From: Chrysomallon squamiferum
Taxonomy: Eukaryota > Mollusca > Gastropoda > Neomphalida > Peltospiridae
Reading direction: 5' to 3'
Assembly (NCBI GenBank): GCA_012295275.1
Contig: CM022679.1
Span: 16,690,342 to 16,754,341, forward strand
DNA length: 64,000 bases
Part shown: piece by piece, positions 38,964 to 61,197 of the stretch
How the letters are laid out: each line of letters begins with the position of its first letter
Numbering within the stretch: the first letter of the stretch is position 1
The notes under the pieces: model-generated
What the model was told of the DNA's origin: nothing
Seen by the model: only the letters and a program-made list of their open reading frames with translations
The model's database searches: none
Translations under genes and position numbers: made by a program

Positions 38964-39368
38964 AAACTCTCCTCTGTATTCCTGTACATAATTACACTGT
39001 TGTTACAGATGTGAACACTTGCAGATCTTGGGATTATCTTCCCAGAACTGACTGTTTGAGGTTTTGTTGGATGATATTAATATTGCAAGCTGAATTCTTT
39101 TTTTTTTTTATTTCCTACATGATGCATACTTTCTACACAGTGGAAATGGTGTCATTAATTTTCTTTTTATTTATTTAAAAAAGCCTCATAAAAATAACTT
39201 TTTTAAAAAACAAAGAAAGGAATACAAATACAGTAAAAATATAAAATAAAATAACTTACACTGAATGACTTACAGAGTTCTGTATTACCAGGGGTGTCAG
39301 ATGTCAGATTTGCTGACACATATTTGTAGGGTATAGTTTGGATTAATCTTTTAATACTAGTAATGAAA

Positions 39369-40064
39369 AATAAAACTGTTGGGGAAACAAATGTAACTGC
39401 AATAATTTATTTTTATAATTAATTCTTAAAAATCGAGCTGGATTTTGCATGTTAAAAATGTTAAAATCTTTCTTTCACTTGTATATATTTTGTGTATTTT
39501 GTTGGTATGCACAGTGCATTAATTAATATAATTGTAATCTCTGCATATTGCATTTTAAAACAGGTGATGTATTTTTTCCACCAAAAATATATGGAAATTA
39601 CTTCTAAAATGAAATAAGAAATTATATGAAGTTCATTGAACAGTGTTCAGGAAAACATTGGGGAACATTAATTAATGAACACGGTGGATTTATCAGTTAA
39701 TTTTAAAACAGTCTCTTTTTTTGTTTCTAATTTTACAATAGCAAGTGTATCTTCATGAATATATGATACGGTTTTAAGTAGAATCAAATTTTATTTAATG
39801 AAAGACAAAATAACAGTTTACTGCTTATTATATTGACTTTTTTTAAATTTATTGTCAAAGATCTAATTAAATATCAGAAGTTATTTTACTTCTGTTTATC
39901 TTGTTATTTTTAAAATTTATTATTTTAATTTGTTTTGTTTTTATTGGGCTGTTGTTTTTTGTTTTGTTTTGTGGGGGTTCCTGAAAATATATAGTTAAAT
40001 ATTGAAAATTCCAAGCAATAATTATAAAGAGATTTTCCATTATGAAATGTTTCAAAATAATAAA
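39369..40064 (+). terminator. TOM1L2 3' UTR with candidate poly(A) signals
   Basis: After the stop at 38963 there is no further open frame of coding character. AATAAA occurs at about 39369-39374 and 40059-40064, either of which could end the transcript. A long, A+T-rich 3' UTR is plausible. Confidence 0.4.
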
Positions 40065-40842
40065 GACAGAAAGAAATTGTTAGCAGTGTGCTTATTTTTA
40101 TTTGGGCTTAGTGCAATTTCTTTCTTTCTTTTTTTTAAATAACATCTTTGACTGCTGACATGTAATTATGAGTAAACAGACATATTTATTATTATATCAT
40201 TATTATATTCCCAATTAATTAACATAGTTCATTTGTTCCTCTTTGAGATAGTATTTTTTAACTTACTAAAAGGAATAGCATGTCTCTATTATTAGATATT
40301 GTAGTTTGAAAATTTGTAAAAATCCTTGAAGTAGTTGCATTTTTTAAGATCTTTGTTTCTGTATAAAGTAGTCTATAATCAGTATATTACTCTACCAGTT
40401 CATTTTATTTTCATTTTGTTGAATGGTTACAGCTAAGAGACGACAACTGACTTCTGATAATTGAGTTACCTTATCAAAATGATAAATAATCCATTCCATC
40501 TAAAATATTGTGTTTCTTTTTAATTTAAGTGGCCTTTTAAGCATTGTAGTTAGATGTTTTAGTAATTTCTTTATATAATGTTTTGTTACTACTGAGCATC
40601 TTGCAGTTTTCTTGAAAAAAAACCCAGAAGATTAAATTTGTATTGAATGTTTTAAAATACAGAGTATATCAAAATTACAAATTATGTAGTCATTAATATT
40701 GATAAAAAACTATCAGTTTGAAACACGTAGATGTTAGAACTTAAAAAATTAAAAACAATTTGTATTTTTGTATCCATGAATGTTTATCTTCTAATGTACA
40801 TATGCATGCACATACACCTCTCTCACACGCACACATGCACGC

Positions 40843-40862
40843 TCACACACACACACAACACA

Positions 40863-40911
<49 letters not shown>

Positions 40912-40914
40912 ACT
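40843..40914. repeat. (CA)n microsatellite
   Basis: A mostly pure CA dinucleotide run with few interruptions, preceded by a degenerate CA-rich stretch from about 40798. Histidine/threonine or cysteine/valine open frames across it are not genes. Confidence 0.95.
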
Positions 40915-42269
40915 GTATATAGACATTATTTCAGTGGCAGGGTATTTAAGACCTATTGTGATCGTGTAATTTGTAAATAAGAAAATATCCAGTACACTAC
41001 AGTGTGACTTTCTTTTGTAAACATTCTTGAAGCTGTTCAAGCTGTTCATTTTCACCTTCGTTTTTCCTGCTTAAATTAAAAAAACCTATATAGCTGAAGC
41101 TGTAAAGTAAACAACTGTAAACTATTACTTTAGTCGGGGATCAAATAATTACATTATTAATTACTGACAAAACTTGAACATTTCAAGTTGTGTGACTAGT
41201 CAGAGAATTACACACTAGGGTAATCACAAGAGTTTTTAAACATGTTAATGAGAGACAGAATTTATCACAGAATTAACTTTTTAAAAAATTATTAATTACA
41301 GAATACTGCACACTAAATTGTCTGTTGTGAGAAGTTTATAAATATTAATACTGCTCAGTGGTTGTGTATGACTGGTAGTTTCTAATTCTGAACTGGAATG
41401 TGGTAAAATACCAAGTAAAGGAATTGTTATTGTTATTGTTATTATTATTACTGAGAAATATATCAGTTAATTTCAAAATTTATTATTAAACAGTGTAGTT
41501 TTTATTTATTTATTTTATTTTATTTTATTTATTATTTATTTTATTTTATCCTTTTTATTCTTTATCTCTGCTAAGAATTTTTTTTTTTCCCTTGAATTTA
41601 ATGCAGTTTATTTTCATGGCTTCATATGTCATTTGAGATGTACATATTGTGACACTGGTTAGAGTATTGGAGTAAGAAATGGAGATGCCATTGAGAATGC
41701 CATATAATACTAACTTTATTGCTTTATATTTTAGTTTTTAATTTCTTAATTTGATACTGTTTTTTTTTTTTTTTTACCCAATATTTTTATAAATTAACTT
41801 AAATAGCTTTGGTTATAATCTACTTACTGCATTGCTCAAGTTACATATAATGTACATGAGCATGTAAACTATATGGAGTATTATTTATTTATAATGTCTG
41901 CAGTTTTATATATTTTTATTTTTTTTATTAATTAATTTATTTACTTATTTATTTATTCTGCTTTACACAGTAATTCTGAAATATTTCCAGCTAGGATGTC
42001 CAATGTTAATGATCTACACTGTGTTTTCTTTTCATGTTGATAAAAAAACCATGAACAGGTAGTGTAAATCACTGAGAAATGCATTTAACACCTAACATCT
42101 AATTTGAAAGTTAATAAATATTTATCTCAAAAAGTAAATAGTAAATAATAATAAATAAATAAAAGATTAATAAAAGAATTTAACCAGTAGACGTTCTTGC
42201 AGTTAGAATCAATTAAAGTGATCTTAATTTAACTATTAAGTCTGTCAGGTAAATATTGTTTGCTCTTGT

Positions 42270-42330
42270 ACATCTACAAGTGTGTTTGATACATGAACAG
42301 AAGATCCCAGATTCAAATCTCAGAAAAATA
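42270..42330 (+). repeat. tRNA-derived SINE fragment, B-box side
   Basis: GATCCCAGATTCAAATCTCA resembles a tRNA T-arm with a polymerase III B box (consensus GGTTCRANNCC). A plausible anticodon-arm-like segment precedes it, but no A box is found at the right distance. It is at best a 5'-truncated SINE. Confidence 0.3.
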
Positions 42331-45300
42331 TTTCAAAAGTTTTGATATATACAAGATGTATTCATGTTTCTTTTTAAGATGATATTTTGGAAACATTATT
42401 TGCTTCTTTTTCTCTTTTCTTTTGTATTCTATATCAGTAAGACAGTTTATTTTAATATTATTGTCAGTGCCAAAAGTTTAATTAAATAGTGAAAGCTTAC
42501 AAGAAGTTGCTTTAACTGCCTTTTGTATGTAGATAATTTTGTTAGTTGAACAGTTAATAAGGTGTACTTATTTCAGATGTTATATAAAGTTATTGGGTTG
42601 GTGGCCAATATTATCAAATACATAAGGGTGTAAATTTATTTTTTAGTTAATTGAAGGATTTGTGGAAGCATATTTTCAGCGAGTTTAATAAAACCAGTTT
42701 CTTTCATTAGTTCCAGTTATTTAATGCAAATTTTATTTTCTTATTATAATATTGCTCTGAAAATGTGTTTTATGTACAAAGAGGAAAATGCTTGCATTAA
42801 CAAGAATAAATAGATATCTTTTAACAGTGATTGTGAGTTCTATTTCTTTGTTATTTTACAAAGAACAAATTATACTGAACCAAAAAGTTAAGGATCAGGC
42901 AGTATGTTCAGTTTGAGAGTCTAGAACCAGTTTTAAACAGACAGATTCAAGTTTTTGAGATAACTGAAATAGCAGTTATTAACATAAAAATTCTTGTTTT
43001 CAAATGTATTAAAGTATGATTTACTTGTGTTGGACAATTCAGAAACAGATGAAAATAGGATTAAATTCAAGGGGGAAAAAAATAGGATGTATTAAATTCA
43101 AGGGGAATATATATTGAATAATATCAATGTCTAACACTACAATCAAACTCATTTTTTTTTTTTCTTTTTTTTTTCTGTTCCTCAGCCCTTACTGTATAGA
43201 AATAGAGTAAATGTAAATCACTGATATGAAAGGTAATATTAGCAGTATTTACTGACAGTCAAGCAATTCTTGATTTTACAACAAGAGCCCAGCACATGCT
43301 AAACAAATCAGTTTTTTGTTGTTTGTCTTTTTTCTTTCTTATTTTTTATTATTATTTTTTTTATTATTCAGTATATTATTATGGAATAATAATAATGAAT
43401 TTATCCCTTCATCTTGTTTTCATGTCAACATATTCTGTGACATTTAGAAGAGTTATGTGCAGGTACCCACTGATGGAATATTTTTTGTTGAATTTTTACT
43501 CTCTTTTTTTTATAGATTATTTAATATTTTGTTTAAATTATTTTATTATTTTTTTTTCTTTTTTTTTTTTGGTACCTGTATATAAAAAGTTAGACAAACA
43601 TTAATTTTGTTTGAGTCTGCATCAGTTCCTGAAAGCTGAAGGAAAAAAGAAAAATATTTCATCCGCTACAGAATCTTTGCCTGTTGTGTAACATCAGTGG
43701 AGGAGATGAGATTTAAAATGTCAGTCAGTCGGTACAGATATTATATCGGTCTCTTTTTTTCTCATTATAAAGTCGTTATTCTCCAAATGACATTTATTTT
43801 TTAATGTAAATATTTGTTCAGTCAGTAATTTATTATTAATTTACAAATAAGATCAAGAACTTGGCCAGAAATGGATAAATCCTTACAATAAATGATGATG
43901 GACAGGTCAGACAATTATTGTGACTGAGATAAATGTGAGGATGACATCAGTGACACTTTGCAATGGCTTCCTTTGGTAATGTAAAATTACAAGGCGTGAT
44001 GGTTCATTCCCTGAAGGAAAGTAAAATGTAAGTTTTGCAAATAAGTTCTTAGCCAAGAAGATTGGTACAGAACTGAACGAAAAACCAGAAAGTAAACTAC
44101 TTCCTTGTTATTGTTCTTTGTTTCTTTCTTTTTTCTCTTTGAATTAAAGTTTGATACATTTTTCTTCCATTTAATAAAAATTTATAAAAAGCATAATAAT
44201 AATTGTTCAGTTTTTATACATTTGGTGCCATTCATTTCATTTCTTTTTCAGACCAATTTAATATTCTTATGGTTGTTCTGTTTTTCTTGTCAAAAATAAA
44301 TAAATAATGCAGTATAATAATAATAATAAAACTACTTTTGCCCCAAAAGAATACAAAAAACAAAAACGATCATAAACAAGAAATTTGCAGAGTACTCTTT
44401 TTATCTGGAGTATTAACTATTGACCCCTTCTTAGAAACAGATTCAGATTCAGATACTAGATTCAGATATTACTATACATAAAATAACACATGGAAATTAT
44501 CAACAGCAGAAATAACCTTCATCTTAGGTACATGCCCAGATGTCATTATCTCAGACTTACTGTACTAATCAAAAATGACAAGCAGAACAGGTGGAAGTAT
44601 CAGGTGTTACATCTGTCTATCTGTAAACTATGAATGTGTTGTCAAATAACTGAGGAATGAAAATGTGATGTTGGTATCATTAAATAAAGCATTAGTCACT
44701 TTATTCCTTCCCACTGTCCAGTGAGCAATACGCTAGTCTTAATTCCCTTGCTAAAACAAAACAGCCTGATGAATCCACAGGAAGTTGTAAACGCTATTAC
44801 TGAGATGCTGAGGGGCAATCGATGTTAGACTGAAGCCAGTGTATCACAGTATTGTATAAGAAACTAATTTTTATTCCAGCTGGATTCCATCCCTCAGATA
44901 TATTCACACATATTCTCTGAGGAGGTTAGAATAATTCTCAAAATAACAATTTGGGAAAACCAAATGGGATTGTTTCTAGCAATATTACAAAATAACAAAG
45001 ATTCAGTTGTTTTTTTTGTTTTGTTTTTATTGTTGCAGAACTGCTTGCGTTGATGCTACAGACAACAACAAAACAGCAAAAAATGGTAAATCTCTGTAAT
45101 AAAACTTAATAAAACGTCTTAAAATATCGCCGTTCTGTGCAATAATTTGGCGATTTTAATATATTATTGTAATTAACCTTCTAAAAGGAATTATGACAAT
45201 GCACAGTAAACGTGACAGGCATAAACAGTTTAAATCAGTTCTACCTTAATAAAAATAATGACAAAATTAACAGAACAATATCTTGCTTCCAAAATTATGG

Positions 45301-45640
45301 AAATAAGTATTAACTGACTGATTCGTCGAATGAAATGGAAAATTATACTGTTTGTGAAACAGCACTGTTGTAGTATGTTGTAATTTATATATACATGGAT
45401 ATGTTATTTCAAAATGATGAAGATAAAAGAACTTCTTAAGATGCTAATCTGTACGAAATAATACAACATAAAATTACAACAATAAAATCATTATTATACT
45501 GAATGATCGGAATGATTTTAATTTTATGACTAGCCTAGTATAATATTCACACATTCCGCAAGAGACACAACAATTCGCGTTATCTCTCGAATCTGTAGGT
45601 AAATGCGTTCGTATCTAATGTTGTGCATGAGAAGAACATT

Positions 45641-54759
<9,119 letters not shown>

Positions 54760-55153
54760 GACAGCCAATGAAAAGGCAGCTGAAGAATGGTCACGTGTTG
54801 TGTCGTGTGTTCCTTTCTTAAATGCTGGCTAATTAACGAACTGTAGTCAGAGACGACAGGCTATCTGAAAATATAAAATGAACCTATAATTAACCTGTCA
54901 CACAAATATTTAGATAAGTCACCTAATAGATAGCTGTCAGACCTCAAAATAAATAAATAAATAAACAATTATACATATATTATAATGTCTTGGTATGTCA
55001 TTATTTTGACAATGAGTGTGTGACATCTTCTATTTTTCATTTTCTTCGTAAAATCATATTGTATAATTAAATAAATATTACAAATCACGGACAGTAAAAA
55101 GCATACAGAAAAAAAGATAACTAAAAAACTCCAAAAACACCCGATTTGAAAGT

Positions 55154-55177
55154 AACAACAACAACAACAACAACAAC

Positions 55178-55233
<56 letters not shown>
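55154..55233. repeat. (AAC)n-(AAT)n compound microsatellite
   Basis: About nine AAC units run directly into about eighteen AAT units, upstream of the receptor gene. Confidence 0.95.
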
Positions 55234-55234
<1 letters not shown>

Positions 55235-57061
55235 CAGATAAAAAGAATCATGTTCAGTCATATCAGTTATTTGACAAACATACTGTGAAATATATAGTAC
55301 AAATCCTTTATTTTTGTTTGTTTTAATTATATAATTCAGGAACCTAATAATGTATCTGCTCTGACTAAAATAACCTCTGTATCTGTTGTATTTTACGTTT
55401 TATGGAGGTAACATAGATCTTTGATATCAACCAGTTTTCTTTCATTCGCTTTAAAACTAACTTATTTAAGTGAAATAAGAGATATGAAGCTAATGTAGTT
55501 ATTGTTTAATTCTACTGATGTTTTCTGGATTTAAATGATTTATGTTCGGTTCAAGTTAATATGCAGAAATAATGAAGAGAATACGCAGTGCAGGTGTAAT
55601 GATGATGGACAGGGGCGGTTCCACATTGTCAGAACAAAGAAGGTGGCTGTTACTTTGAAGATGAAGTGAGTTTTAGTTTCAAATTAAATAATAATGTTAT
55701 AAACATTAAAGTTAAATTTTCCGTAATAATTGCTCTTTTACTTTTTATTATATTCTGTTTGTTTGTATTTTTTGTTTGTTTGTTGTTTTGACCAAATTCA
55801 TAACTACTTTGTGAAAATAATTTAAAATAAAAAATATAATATAATATAATATAATATAATATAATAAAATATAAAAGCTCATTGGTTCAAAATCAACTCA
55901 ACTTTTGATCCAGTCGAATCATTTTAAAAGGCATGTTTAAGAAAAAGAAGTTTAGAGAAAACATTCTTAACAGAAATGAGAGAACGATGAAATAACGTAA
56001 GTATACAGAAAACAAGAATGGTCATATAAATAGCGGGCACTGAACATTAGGTAGATCAATTAAAAGATAAATTATTTTATTGCTGTTCTTTGATATTGTG
56101 TTTTTTCTTCTTCTATAAACTATATTCATTTTATCGGTCATCTCTGTGAAAAAAAATGTTGTTTGGAAAAGTAGAGATAAAATTTAACATAGCCACATAT
56201 GATCATTCCTTTAGTCATAAATGTTAATGAATGAAAACTGTTTTGCTCGGCGTGTATTGATCGGCAACAAAGCATAGAAAATGTAAATAAATAAATAAAT
56301 ATTACTTTCTTTTTAGATCTGATAGTGTATCTTCTCTGGAATGTTATGTAAACTCTAGTTTAGTCTAAAATGTTGTAAACATTGTCCCGAACTCCGAGTC
56401 GTAATGACCCGAGCGTAATAAAGTTATGTTGTTCGTGCAAATGTTAGATATCAAGAGTAGTTATCTATATCACGTTAGTAATATTCGTCCCTATCAGCGT
56501 TGTAAATGCAGCTTCTCTCTTTTTCCTCTCTCTCTCTGCACAGACAATAGCAGTTAGACTTTCAACTAAAGGTGTATCATTTCTGAGTGAGTGTTTTACT
56601 TTTTATGTAATTATAGGCTGTCAGTTGAAATATAGTATAAGAAGCAAACACAATCACTGTTTATTTTTAAACCGAATTCTAAAATTACGGATTTAAGTCA
56701 ATTCTAAAATAGGTTATATGCAGTAATCTATTTTTATTCTTCTTTTTTTAAAAATGAATACACAATATTAAATGTCTTATAATCTAAATAAAGTATGTTC
56801 AAGATATTTTTTCGTTTTCTTTCTCTTTTTTTCTTATTTTCCTTTTTGTTTGTGATCGTATTGATAGTTTTAATGAGTGAAGCAGAACAAGTAGAACATC
56901 CATACTTGTAATATATAACAGCACATTAAAATATATAAATAAGTTAATTTTGAGGAAAGTTTTTTTCAACTTATTACCTTGTTCCTCATTCCTTAATAAA
57001 TAGATGAGGTCCCGAGTCATGTAAATTCAAATATTTATTATTATTGCTATTATTATAATTG

Positions 57062-57142
<81 letters not shown>

Positions 57143-57176
57143 GTTGTTGTTGCTGCTGCTGCTGCTATTGCTGTTG
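57062..57176. repeat. (ATT)n-(GTT)n-(GCT)n compound microsatellite
   Basis: About 27 ATT units are followed by GTT and GCT units. The minus-strand poly-asparagine frame is an artefact of this repeat. Confidence 0.95.
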
Positions 57177-59656
57177 TGTTGGTGATGGTAGTGATGTGAT
57201 GATGCCGGTGTTGCTTCTACTAATGTTTTTTTAAATGTGAACTGTAAGCCGTCCAATAAGCAACGAGTTCTCGTTTCTTGATCACCTTACCTGTTTTTAA
57301 TACCAACAAACTGAGTTTCCATGTTGTGAAATGAGAAATTAGTTTCTTGTTTCTTTGTTACGAAGTGTCAACACTCTATCGATACGATACAGTCACTAAT
57401 TGGATTATTATACTCATCTGCCTCCGCGTCCACGATTAAACAGATAGGTTTCTTTATCTGGAAAGTCTTCATTTTTTATTTGTCACAGTCAACATAAGTC
57501 TATCGATAAACTGAAATGTCTGGAGTATGTACAGGCTATACCTGAAAAATGCAATCTGATACGTTTTTAGCTACAATGAATGTCATTTCATATATGGTAT
57601 ACACATTTATATATATATATATTTTTTTTTTAATTTTTTTTTTTGTCGCTTAAAATTAATTTCATCATCATGAAATTTTGTTTATTACAATTAAGGCGGC
57701 CAAACGATCCAGATCAGTGCATGATATATTTTAATTTTTATTGTAGATTTCTTTTCTTTCATAGTTGTCAAAGTTCTAATGCATACTGAATCTGTCTGAT
57801 CACTCGAAGTTTGCTTTCATCTACACGAGAAATGTTGTTCTGTAAAAGAAAAACATATAATTTTTTTTTATTTTTTATATCACTACATTTAGAATCCAAC
57901 TCATTACACTGATAGAGAAAAAGCGAAACAAGGAGACACACCTAACTTTTACTACTTACACAGATCAAACAAAATTAAATATTGTAAGATAACTGATAAT
58001 CTATAAAGTAATAACGCGTGTAACAAATAGCTGGAACTGAGGAGGTTACTTGGCTGCAAGCCATGCGTGAAGCAGTTTTAACGGAAACTAGTATTCAGTG
58101 TCTGTGCAGTAGCATCTGACCAAACAGAAAAGGAACATAATACGAGGTAAAGGAAATAGTTTCTAGAAATACAGAGGTTCAGAAGAGAAGAAAATGAAAT
58201 TTTCATTTTACCAAATTCTAACAGCAATAAGAAATTAATTAATTGTATCGCTTATTGGTGACGATCTGATTATCATGTTAGCATTGATATTGTTGTTGTT
58301 GCTGTTGTTGTTTACTTACATAACTAAACATTAAAGTACACGTCTCACTTTAGTATGTATCTGAAGACTTACCTCTCTTTTATTTGTTATTGATAATCAT
58401 TCTGACTCATAAGACACACAATTATTTGGTCTCAGTATTCGTTTAAAATAAAACTGTAAAACAAAATCTAAATCAAAACAGCGTCGTGGGAAATTAGGAC
58501 GACTTGAGTATCTAGTCGCAATCAACTTCGGACTCGTTGACTTTCGAGAAATAATTCTTTGTGATTATAGCTTGCTTTTCAAAATGGTTAATGTTCACAG
58601 AAGCAGGAAATTAGTGGTGCTGTCTAACACTGAATCCATCGTGCTGATCATGTCGCAGAGAACTGTAGAATGCCGGGAAATGAAAAGACATTATCTATTG
58701 TCTTTCCGCTATTAAGACGGAAGACGATATATTTTTTTTTTTTAAAAAGGAAGAAAAATTATGACTGTATATTAAGATATACAGAGCAGTAAAAAAGATA
58801 GAAAAAAGTAATAAACGTGTTCAGATTTGATGAAAATTTTAATGTTGATCGTAAAGAAGAAAAATATATTTTAGCCGACGATTTTAATGATACACGAAAA
58901 GTGCTCTGAATATTTTACATTTTATCTTTTGGAAGAAAGTGCAGTTACAACATTACTGTTTAGTCATGAGCTGTACATGCAGTAATAAATAAAGAAAGAG
59001 AAAAAAGAAACAAACAAACAATGAAAGAAAAGAAGAAGATATTTTAAAAAAATATAAGAAAAATAATAGAATACTCTACAGATGATGCTTAGTTTATTGA
59101 ATGTAAATGATAAACGAACACTTTTCAATATCAAATTTCAAAAATATTTTGTGTTTTTATACATAACAAATTTATGATGAGGATTGTTATGCCATGTTGA
59201 CATGAAACGTGGAATTGTCGAATCAGTGACACTGTCATTCAAGGTTAAGCGTCGTGCAAAATAAAGGAGTGTTTAGAAACCACATATAGAGCTTTTAATT
59301 GTAGCTCTACATACTCTGGCGCCTTTAAAAGCCGCCGCTCGGTGAGAAAAACACGGTAAATTGACTTAGCGATGCTAAACATTTCTTTCTAATCCCCTAA
59401 CTGACCAAGTATCGTCACAAAGAAAGAGTGTATAATGGACTTAACGATGGATTGAGCCTCACGTATAACAGAAAAGAGAGAATGAGACAAATTGAGTTTG
59501 GGAATATCGAGAAGAATAAGAATAAATGAGTTCTCAGTTAAGGGCGTGTTAGTATTGACTGGGGAAACTTAGGAAATTAAAATGATTTAATCTGCATGTG
59601 ATAAAATTGTTAACGCAAACCGAAATCTTTGATCATATTTACGAATAACTTACACG

Positions 59657-59860
59657 GAGCATTCGTTTTCGTTTTAGGAATTTCCTTCAGATTGATTTCC
59701 ATGTAGCATTCATTTTTCTCTTTACGAATAGCATTTGGTTGATTTCAATTTAACATTTATTTTCGCTTTACGTGTACATCCACTGGACATTAATTTTCGC
59801 TTACGGTCAGTTTTACGTTCGAATTCCAGGAAACTATTATTTAGCATTCAGTTCAAAAAG
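59657..59860 (+). repeat. Degenerate tandem repeat with a CATTnnTTTTCGCTTTACG core
   Basis: Four related cores, at about 59659, 59706, 59753 and 59788, each read CATT, a short T-rich stretch, then CGnTTTA(C)G. Spacing is roughly 47, 47 and 35 bases, with a fifth partial GCATTCAGTTC near 59847. GATTTC or similar intervening sequence is shared by the first two copies. It is not a simple microsatellite. Confidence 0.6.
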
Positions 59861-61084
59861 CATCAGCTTGTGGGGACACGTGGTTAACGGAGTAGAGGGT
59901 TTTATTTGTCAAGGAATTTAGATAGATTTTTTTTTAAAATGAAAGAAAGAAAAAAGCCACAAAACCATAAGTACCAATTTTGTTATACATTGTCAAATTT
60001 TCTTTAGTCCTTTGTGAATATTCTAGTGTATTATAGTAACATAGCTGTTCTGTGTAAGTGTGCAAATGATTGTTTTAAAAAAGAAATAAGAATTAGACAC
60101 TTAAAACAACAGTGAATTAGAACTATTCTTTTTTTAAACAGTCATTTTTTTAAAATTATCTCTATTTTTCTTTTCTTTCTTTCTTTATTTCTTTATTAAT
60201 TTATTTTTTTATTTTTATTTTTATTATTATTATTATTATTTTGTTGTTGTTGGTGTTGTTTTCAATATCGTTGCAATGAAAATTTTCATTTCTGTCTGTA
60301 GCTGATCAGTAAAGAAGGATTATAAATAGAGAAACCAGCAAGACTCATCACTTTTACAAGTACAGAGACCACACAGAAATATTGTGTTCAAGAATAAAAT
60401 ATCTGTAGTAGTTAAAGGGTCAGTTGTCCTCTTTCTCAGATTTCTGTTTAAAAATTTCGCTAATCATGTACTTCGCAATACTGGTCATATTGATCTTGTT
60501 GCGCGCTCACAGACTGATACAGCTAGGCTGTTTAATTTCCGTGAAAACAGGGTGAGCGGACTTTTCGCCAGTCGTCCGTTGTTGAATAATTTGCGCTTGG
60601 ATAACACTGGATATCCGTTACTTTTTATTAGGATGGGTGAAATTAAAAAGGATAGTCTAGTTGCTGCAGTATCTCGTTAAACAGAGCACCGCATCTGTGT
60701 TTTGCAACTGAGGAATAACAATATCGAAGTGTTTGTAGGAAAATTCTACGAAATATTTGAGAAATAGTCACTTCGCTTGGTAGAAAAACACTGAACATGG
60801 AAAACTAATTGTCAAATCATCAAACGAAATTCGAAATTTACTATACACCGCGGCTTTTTTGTTGTTATGATTTTATTACCCAGTATTAAATACTGATTAA
60901 TTTCAATACCTCACACACCAAAAAATTCATTTACAAATACATGTAGATATTGTTACGTGTAGAAATAGACAAGTAAGATGAAATGTCGAAAACGGAAATA
61001 ACAAATTGTTTTCCTATACTTCCAGTGATCAGAGTGTAACTGCCGAATTTTTCGTTTTAAAAATCACTTAGCAATACTGAATAT

Positions 61085-61163
61085 TTTATTTATTTATTTA
61101 TTTATTTATTTATTCATTCATTCATTCAATTATTTATTTATTTATTTATTCATTCATTCATTC

Positions 61164-61196
<33 letters not shown>

Positions 61197-61197
61197 T
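61085..61197. repeat. (TTTA)n/(TTCA)n tetranucleotide repeat
   Basis: ATTT units alternate in blocks with ATTC units in a higher-order repeat: the block of ATTT followed by ATTC then CAATT occurs twice. Confidence 0.9.

Larger units (their letters stand above)
40065..45640. other. Intergenic region between TOM1L2 and the receptor gene
   Basis: This stretch is A+T-rich with no convincing coding exons on either strand. It holds a (CA)n microsatellite at 40843-40914, poly-T runs near 41760, 43153 and 43560, and a tRNA-like fragment near 42300. A TTTATT (minus-strand AATAAA) at 44870-44875 is a possible receptor 3' end. Long open frames here are composed of poly-Phe, poly-Tyr or poly-His and are low-complexity artefacts. 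Confidence 0.6.

Noticed and set aside
40731-41055. His/Thr-rich and Cys/Val-rich open frames
   Set aside because: Produced by the (CA)n microsatellite in alternative frames and strands.
43296-43604. 102-codon Phe/Tyr-rich frame
   Set aside because: Low-complexity T-rich sequence with no homology and no splice context.
45039-45085. Plus-strand exon-like segment with polypyrimidine-AG and a GTAAAT donor
   Set aside because: Forty-seven bases with an early in-frame stop and no partner exon. The pyrimidine tract is also explained by local T-richness.
57062-57256. Minus-strand frame with a poly-asparagine tail
   Set aside because: It is a direct reading of the (ATT)n microsatellite and has no other coding character.
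60384-60680. 98-codon plus-strand frame with mixed composition
   Set aside because: Starts with GTG, has no recognised domain, and no splice context or promoter was convincing. Kept only as a remark in the regional entry.
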